Shown here piece by piece: positions 32,321-35,901 of a DNA stretch of 35,901 nucleotides; the stretch's first letter is position 1; the number at the start of each line of letters is the position of its first letter. The position numbers were made by a program, and so were the translations under genes. A model generated the notes under the pieces. The model worked only from the letters and a program-made list of their open reading frames with translations. It was not told the DNA's origin and made no database searches. The DNA lies in NCBI GenBank assembly GCA_025463055.1, contig JAOAPV010000030.1, positions 1 to 35,901 on the forward strand. Reading direction: 5' to 3'. Source of the DNA: Candidatus Acidiferrum typicum (GTDB taxonomy: Bacteria > Acidobacteriota > Terriglobia > Acidiferrales > UBA7541).

Positions 32321-32653
32321 ATGAGAACGAGAATCGATTGCCCGAAGCAGCGAGCAGCAATGTATCTGAAACGCATTGTGGCGCTCACTGGGGCTAAACG
32401 AGTATGCGGCGACACCTACTTTCTCAAAGCCGGAGGTAAACGCTTCCTGCTCGATGACAGCGCCGCTCGCCTTATTTCCAAGAATGGCAAATCAACCTGT
32501 TTTTCTATCCCAACTAACCCGTTCCTGCCGAGACAGGAGGTTATCGCGTCTGCGTTGCTTCAACTGAAGGACAATCCGAAACTTTTTAAGAAATGGAGAA
32601 AACGACCCGGATACCTGTTCAGGGCCAATGGGACGATATTTCGCAAGGACTGA
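32321..32653 (+). CDS. small soluble protein, tandem paralogue 2
   Basis: A 110-residue protein from ATG 32321, 11 bp after the previous stop. It aligns with the soluble part of the preceding protein: AMYLKRIVALTGAKRVCGDTYF, TCFSIPTNPFLPRQEVIASA and LKDNPKLFKKWRKRPGYLFR. It lacks the membrane anchor and is more basic. No clear ribosome binding site. Function unknown. Confidence 0.55.
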   Translation: MRTRIDCPKQRAAMYLKRIVALTGAKRVCGDTYFLKAGGKRFLLDDSAARLISKNGKSTCFSIPTNPFLPRQEVIASALLQLKDNPKLFKKWRKRPGYLFRANGTIFRKD

Positions 32654-32665
32654 TTCTTAATCACC

Positions 32666-32869
32666 ATGCTAGGACCCAAGATTATTTCCATCGAAACCAG
32701 AAAGTGTTGTCACTGCGGAAAAACGCTCTACAACAAAGCGGAGCAGTTCTTTCTCACTCGAAAGCTGGTTGTGTGTTGTGTCTGTTGGGACGGCTCAAAC
32801 GCTAATCCGTGCGGTAGAGTGTCAAGCGAACCCGTAGTGAACCTTGTTCCGTTTCCGACCAAAGACTGA
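32666..32869 (+). CDS. small zinc-ribbon protein
   Basis: A 67-residue protein. Two cysteine knuckles, CCHCGK (residues 14-19) and VCCVCW (about 36-41), would bind one zinc ion. The start ATG 32666 has no obvious ribosome binding site. Function unknown. Confidence 0.5.
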   Translation: MLGPKIISIETRKCCHCGKTLYNKAEQFFLTRKLVVCCVCWDGSNANPCGRVSSEPVVNLVPFPTKD

Positions 32870-32907
32870 ACCTCGGGCCGTTTTCGATTGCCTACCTTTT
32901 CGTACCT

Positions 32908-32913
32908 TATAAT
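32908..32913 (+). promoter_or_regulatory. -10 element TATAAT, probably leaderless
   Basis: A perfect TATAAT ends 9 bp before ATG 32923, so transcription would start at or just before the start codon. No good -35 is seen at 16-18 bp. Confidence 0.45.
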
Positions 32914-32922
32914 CCAACTCGT

Positions 32923-33111
32923 ATGGATACGCGTTTTTTGGACCGCTTGGCCAATCAACTCAAGCAGAACAAGAATGCAGCCTGCCGCCGTGCCATCCAG
33001 CGGATTTTAGTCCGTATCAAAGAACACTGCGAAAGTGGCCAATATCAGAGCACGACCGATGCTGAAAATGAGTTTCGACGGCTGGTTGTAAGCGACCTAG
33101 CCTGCAAGTAA
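32923..33111 (+). CDS. small basic helical protein
   Basis: A 62-residue helical protein (LDRLANQLKQNKNAACRRAI, ILVRIKEHCESGQYQ, DAENEFRRLVVSDLACK). TATAAT lies 9 bp before the ATG, and there is no Shine-Dalgarno sequence, fitting a leaderless message. No family recognised. Confidence 0.5.
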   Translation: MDTRFLDRLANQLKQNKNAACRRAIQRILVRIKEHCESGQYQSTTDAENEFRRLVVSDLACK

Positions 33112-33172
33112 CCTCCCTTAATCCTTGTTCAGTTTCCGGGACAGTCGTTAGTGGGAGGGACACTGTGAATGA

Positions 33173-33385
<213 letters not shown>

Positions 33386-33415
33386 TTACCGTTCCTTCTC
33401 CCATTCAACCAGTCG

Positions 33416-33535
33416 CAGCTCTAAATCAATCTCGGCGCATTTTCCCGGCACTCAAGAAACTCCTCTTTGAAGCTTTCTGGTTCGTGTTTGCCGCCGTCGA
33501 GATCGTGTCCGGAGCCTGCTATAATCTTCTTCCCC
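33416..33535 (+). repeat. hydrophobic peptide repeat, copy 2
   Basis: It encodes ALNQSRRIFPALKKLLFEAF and WFVFAAVEIV in the same frame as copy 1 at 29622-29737, with almost only synonymous differences and one Pro-to-Ala change. About 8 bp are then missing compared with copy 1; the remaining GCGGAGCC-like end leads into TATAAT (33530-33535), the -10 element of the next gene. The 5' part upstream of 33416 is unrelated to copy 1. Confidence 0.65.
33530..33535 (+). promoter_or_regulatory. -10 element TATAAT of the first VGF-family gene
   Basis: TATAATCTTCTTCCCC here matches TATAATCCTCTTCCCC at 35437, upstream of a paralogous gene, so the leader is shared between the copies. Confidence 0.45.
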
Positions 33536-33559
33536 CCTCTCTACCGAAAAGGTGCTTCT

Positions 33560-33841
33560 CTGGCAAATCTAACTTTGGTTGGCTTCACTGCTGAAAATGA
33601 AGCAAATCTACAAGCTCTGCGAACACGTCTCCACAAAATGACAGACCAACAATTGCTTCGATTCGGACAAACCGCAAGATACATGTGTTCGTCGGGTGCG
33701 AATTTGGGAGAGCCGCCGCGTGAGATATTTGTAGTTCAATTGCGCGAGGTCCGGACGGAGTGGCAACGGCGCAACCCCGAAGTGCCTCCGAGCGTTAGCC
33801 TAGGCGGAACCGAAGGGAGACCTAGTGGAAGCAAAGCCTGA
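33560..33841 (+). CDS. small helical protein, VGF family copy A
   Basis: About 93 residues. Comparison with copy C (start ATG 35478) puts the start at CTG 33560, with AAAAGGTG upstream; TTG 33575 is the alternative. The family core reads LVGFTAENEANLQALRTRL, KMTDQQLLRFGQTARYMCSS, then GANLGEPPREIFVVQLREV and RTEWQRR. Two relatives lie at 33997 and 35478. The protein is soluble and helical with one conserved cysteine. Function unknown. Confidence 0.55.
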   Translation: MANLTLVGFTAENEANLQALRTRLHKMTDQQLLRFGQTARYMCSSGANLGEPPREIFVVQLREVRTEWQRRNPEVPPSVSLGGTEGRPSGSKA

Positions 33842-33996
33842 ATGCCCGGAACACGAAACGGAAATGAGGTTTTCGGCTTCAAATATTGACCAAGCTTGAG
33901 AAACCCATGCTCCACGGGAAGGAAATCGACACCCGTTTTTACTACTGCGAAGTTGACGGATGCGACTGGCGCTATTCGTCCAAAAGGATTCCAACA
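33825..33996 (+). pseudogene. small zinc-ribbon gene, frameshifted
   Basis: From GTG 33825 (GGGAGA upstream) the frame reads VEAKPECPEHETEMRFSAS and stops at TGA 33897. In the neighbouring frame it goes on as KLEKPMLHGKEID, TRFYYCEVDGCDWRYSSKR. The cysteine pairs CPEH and CEVDGC would form a zinc ribbon. One indel near 33890 breaks it. It overlaps the end of copy A and runs in frame into copy B, which may now use its second half as an N-terminal extension. Confidence 0.5.
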
Positions 33997-34368
33997 ATGT
34001 CAGTCGGATTTTCCAGCGGTGAAGACGAAGTTGACTTAGAAGGTTTGCGCCGCCGCTTGCAAAAAATGAAGGACCAGGAATTGAGGCAATTTGAAACTGC
34101 GGCGAAATTCATGTGCTCACCTGGAGCGAACAACGGGCAGCCACCGCGTCAGACATTGGTTGCCCAATTAGATGAAGCGCGGGCAGAACTGGAGCGCCGA
34201 AAAACGGCAGAGCCGCCTTGCAGAGATAAGGCAAAGTATGGGTCTCAGGCGGAAGCGTACGCCGTGGCGTCATATCGAGTCAGTAACACACTCGAAAGAC
34301 AGGCTGCGCTGAAAGCTTATAAATGTCCGGAGTGTGACAGTTGGCATCTAAATTCCGCCGAGTTCTGA
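33997..34368 (+). CDS. VGF-family copy B with a C-terminal CPxCxxWHL domain
   Basis: A 123-residue protein from ATG 33997; the frame is open back to 33886. The family core is SVGFSSGEDEVDLEGLRRRL, KMKDQELRQFETAAKFMC, SPGANNGQPPRQTLVAQL and EARAELERRK. Unlike copies A and C it has a C-terminal addition, KYGSQAEAYAVASYRVSN, then YKCPECDSWHLNSAEF, a short zinc-knuckle-like domain that I have seen in other small bacterial and phage proteins. Function unknown. Confidence 0.6.
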   Translation: MSVGFSSGEDEVDLEGLRRRLQKMKDQELRQFETAAKFMCSPGANNGQPPRQTLVAQLDEARAELERRKTAEPPCRDKAKYGSQAEAYAVASYRVSNTLERQAALKAYKCPECDSWHLNSAEF

Positions 34369-34442
34369 TGGTATCGGGATTTTCTAAGGTCTGCGCTTAG
34401 GTGTGAATTTCCCTCTTTCCGGTTTCTTAGCGGCGCGGCATC

Positions 34443-34595
34443 GCTCTGTACCAGGAAATCTGCCAGCGCCATTTAGAAGGCGTGGTTTGCAAAAGGAAGG
34501 ATGCGCCGTATTCAGTTTCCGGACAGTGGCAGAAGGTGCTGAATCCGAACTACACGCAACACCACTTTCAAGAAACGGTCAAGCCGCGCCGATTC
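34443..34595 (+). pseudogene. ATP-dependent DNA ligase fragment (C-terminal motifs)
   Basis: An uninitiated frame reads ALYQEICQRHLEGVVCKRKD, APYSVSGQWQKVLNPNYTQ, corresponding to the LEGVVxKRxDxPY and WxKxxNPxYTQ motifs in the later part of LigD-type and other ATP-dependent ligases. It has no start of its own and no upstream ligase sequence. Together with the fragment at 30050 it may come from one gene. Confidence 0.6.
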
Positions 34596-34771
34596 GCCCA
34601 TTCTGTCCGAGCGAGCGCGTATTCCTCGGTAGCCTGTTTATGCTTTGTCACTAGTTCGTCGAAACCACTTGTCGTGAGGTAGAATTTTCCAGGTGCGGAA
34701 TACAAACGTAGTTCATCCGCTGTCCTCTTCATCGCAAGTCGCGCCGAAACCACTTCTTTCAATGTCGTCAT
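34568..34771 (-). CDS. small helical hypothetical protein
   Basis: A 67-residue protein on the - strand, ATG at 34771 with AAGGCGG upstream. Sequence highlights are TLKEVVSARLAMKRTADELR, SAPGKFYLTTSGFDELVTK and QATEEYALARTEWANRR. It overlaps the tail of the ligase fragment on the other strand. Function unknown. Confidence 0.5.
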   Translation of the reverse strand: MTTLKEVVSARLAMKRTADELRLYSAPGKFYLTTSGFDELVTKHKQATEEYALARTEWANRRGLTVS

Positions 34772-34854
34772 CGTTTGACCGCCTTGCAAAAGTTTAACAT
34801 CGAAGCCGCACAGCTACACCGACAATAATGTGTCCACCCCACCAGTCGTTGGGC

Positions 34855-34878
34855 CGGTTTCTTCGGAGCCTTCTGTAG
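34855..34878 (+). repeat. hydrophobic peptide repeat, copy 4 (last codons only)
   Basis: It encodes RFLRSLL and a TAG stop, like the ends of the copies at 29714 and 30018. Only the last 24 bp are clearly related. Confidence 0.35.
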
Positions 34879-34950
34879 AATTGCTCGCACCAGTTCAAAG
34901 ATGCGACTGCCACAACTTGTTCTCCCTGGAATGCTAAAATCAAAATAGGG

Positions 34951-35421
34951 GTGAAGTTTCAAACCCTACCGTTGAAGGAGGACAATTCCACCACGTACGA
35001 CTTTGATTTGCCGAATGACGGGCAACAGTGCAAAGACTTTTCGGGCACGTCCTGTTTTGCTCTCCCGGTTATGGCGACTCTGGCGCTTTTCTTGCGAGCT
35101 GCTCACATTAAGCCGCGCGAATTGTCCGGGTTAATGGTATTGCTTCTGATGAGCATCCCGGCCCTAGCCTTGGGAATCTTCTTTGCATTCTTGGCGAAAA
35201 ATGCCAAAAACAAATACGATGAGTTGGACTTTTTTCTTCGGTCAACGCACGGAGAAATTTCACCGTATAGAGAAAAGCTCTTACGTGACTTGCGAAACAA
35301 TCACGAAAGGATTTCGATTTACGCAGACCGCAGCATCGAACTTTGCGGATTGGGCTTAGCTTTGTCCCTAGTCATTGTCATCGCACTGCCTATTTGTGTG
35401 GCTTTTTTCGCCCATTCGTAG
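34951..35421 (+). CDS. membrane protein of unknown function
   Basis: A 156-residue protein starting at GTG 34951. TAAAAT at 34935-34940 lies 10 bp upstream, so the message may be leaderless. Three membrane helices are visible: FALPVMATLALFLRAAH (about 36-52), LMVLLLMSIPALALGIFFAF (about 61-80) and LGLALSLVIVIALPICVAFF (about 133-153), with a charged loop between the last two (DELDFFLRSTHGEISPYREK). No family recognised. Confidence 0.55.
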   Translation: MKFQTLPLKEDNSTTYDFDLPNDGQQCKDFSGTSCFALPVMATLALFLRAAHIKPRELSGLMVLLLMSIPALALGIFFAFLAKNAKNKYDELDFFLRSTHGEISPYREKLLRDLRNNHERISIYADRSIELCGLGLALSLVIVIALPICVAFFAHS

Positions 35422-35436
35422 TCACTCCCATACGGG

Positions 35437-35442
35437 TATAAT
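35437..35442 (+). promoter_or_regulatory. -10 element TATAAT of VGF-family copy C
   Basis: TATAAT followed by CCTCTTCCCC, matching the leader of copy A at 33530. The ATG is 36 bp downstream, with AGAAGG just before it. Confidence 0.45.
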
Positions 35443-35477
35443 CCTCTTCCCCGTTCCCTCTGCCAGAAAGAAGGTCT

Positions 35478-35716
35478 ATGGCAGGTCTAAACTCAGTTGG
35501 GTTTTCCAATAGCGACAATGAGGTTGATTTAGAAGGTCTGCGGACCCGACTCCGCGAAATGAATGATGCCGAGTTGCTCCGGTTTGGGCGGGCTGCAAAA
35601 TCCATTCGCCGGACGCCTACTTTGGGCAAGCGCCGCGTCAGACGTTCGTGATTCAACTTGCAAAAGCACGGGCAGAGCTGGAACGAAGGAACGCAGAAAA
35701 GGAACACAAGAGATGA
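35478..35716 (+). pseudogene. VGF-family copy C, frameshifted
   Basis: From ATG 35478 the frame reads MAGLNSVGFSNSDNEVDLEG, LRTRLREMNDAELLRFGRAA and then leaves the family after AAK; it stops at 35650. Adding one base to the AAAA run near 35600 restores the family end, YFGQAPRQTFVIQLAKARAE, LERRNAEKEHKR, stopping at TGA 35714-35716. It is either a pseudogene or a one-base sequence error. Confidence 0.6.
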
Positions 35717-35737
35717 CAAGGCAGGGAGGCCGCACCA

Positions 35738-35901
35738 ATGCTAACCGCGCTCATCGTTCTCATAGTCTTCACAATCATGTTTGTCGTACTTATCTGGTGG
35801 AATAGACGATGGAGTTACAAAATGGGCGGTTCCATATCTTGGGTGGCATTAGGTGTCCTCTTGTTCTTAGCGTGGGGAGTGAGCTACTTCGTGTTTCACG
35901 T
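35738..35901 (+). CDS. membrane protein, 3' truncated by the window edge
   Basis: From ATG 35738 with GGGAGG eight bases upstream. Two membrane helices are visible (LTALIVLIVFTIMFVVLIWW and SWVALGVLLFLAWGVSYF) separated by a basic loop (NRRWSYKMGG). At least 54 residues; the frame is still open at the edge. Confidence 0.5.
   Translation, partial: MLTALIVLIVFTIMFVVLIWWNRRWSYKMGGSISWVALGVLLFLAWGVSYFVFH

Noticed and set aside
34403-34654. 83-codon + strand frame
   Set aside because: It overlaps the DNA-ligase remnant in another frame; the ligase motifs explain the sequence better.

Overview
The window looks like a piece of an Acidobacteriota chromosome. This rests on the gene content: an oxygen-tolerant, high-affinity group 1h [NiFe] hydrogenase locus, a very large Oar-like TonB-dependent receptor with a carboxypeptidase-regulatory domain, and YVTN/YncE-type propellers. 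The assignment is an inference from gene families; no ribosomal RNA gene is present.

Region 1 (about 1-17.4 kb, all + strand) is a near-complete hydrogenase locus. A PAS/HisKA_3 sensor kinase (cut by the window edge) and a NarL-type response regulator come first. They are followed by hhyS and hhyL, a NifU-like protein, DUF5947, DUF6084, a 352-aa protein of unknown function, a HyaD/HycI-type maturation protease, a DUF6893-like membrane microprotein, a YceI-like protein, hypC, hypD, hypE, a double-SIS protein, a small UXX-star glutaredoxin-like protein, hypF, hypA and hypB. Genes overlap or nearly touch, so this is probably one or a few operons. A perfect 14-bp hairpin ends it. Together the genes encode the enzyme, NiFe(CN)2CO cofactor assembly (HypA-F), nickel-dependent C-terminal processing, and several accessory proteins whose role is open, possibly electron transfer to the respiratory chain.

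Region 2 (17.4-26.6 kb) is mostly - strand: a broken collagen-like gene, an amidohydrolase, an Ldh-family dehydrogenase, a secreted beta-propeller and a 1157-residue TonB-dependent receptor. A second secreted propeller is transcribed divergently. This resembles an uptake/catabolism cluster for an unknown organic substrate.

Region 3 (26.6-35.9 kb) is accessory, decayed DNA: an IS30 transposase with four single-base frameshifts, a 3' end fragment of a tmRNA/tRNA on the - strand (a likely attachment site), a tRNA-like gene, two separated fragments of an ATP-dependent DNA ligase, and many small proteins. Several small proteins occur as paralogous families inside this stretch. The most striking object is a rhodanese-like gene at 28331-28648 that contains two in-frame UGA codons where a Tyr-Cys-x-Cys-Pro motif would be expected, directly followed by a hairpin; this may be a double-selenocysteine (UxU) rhodanese or a pseudogene with two parallel mutations. 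A second is a hairpin repeat with compensatory base changes that buries a ribosome binding site.
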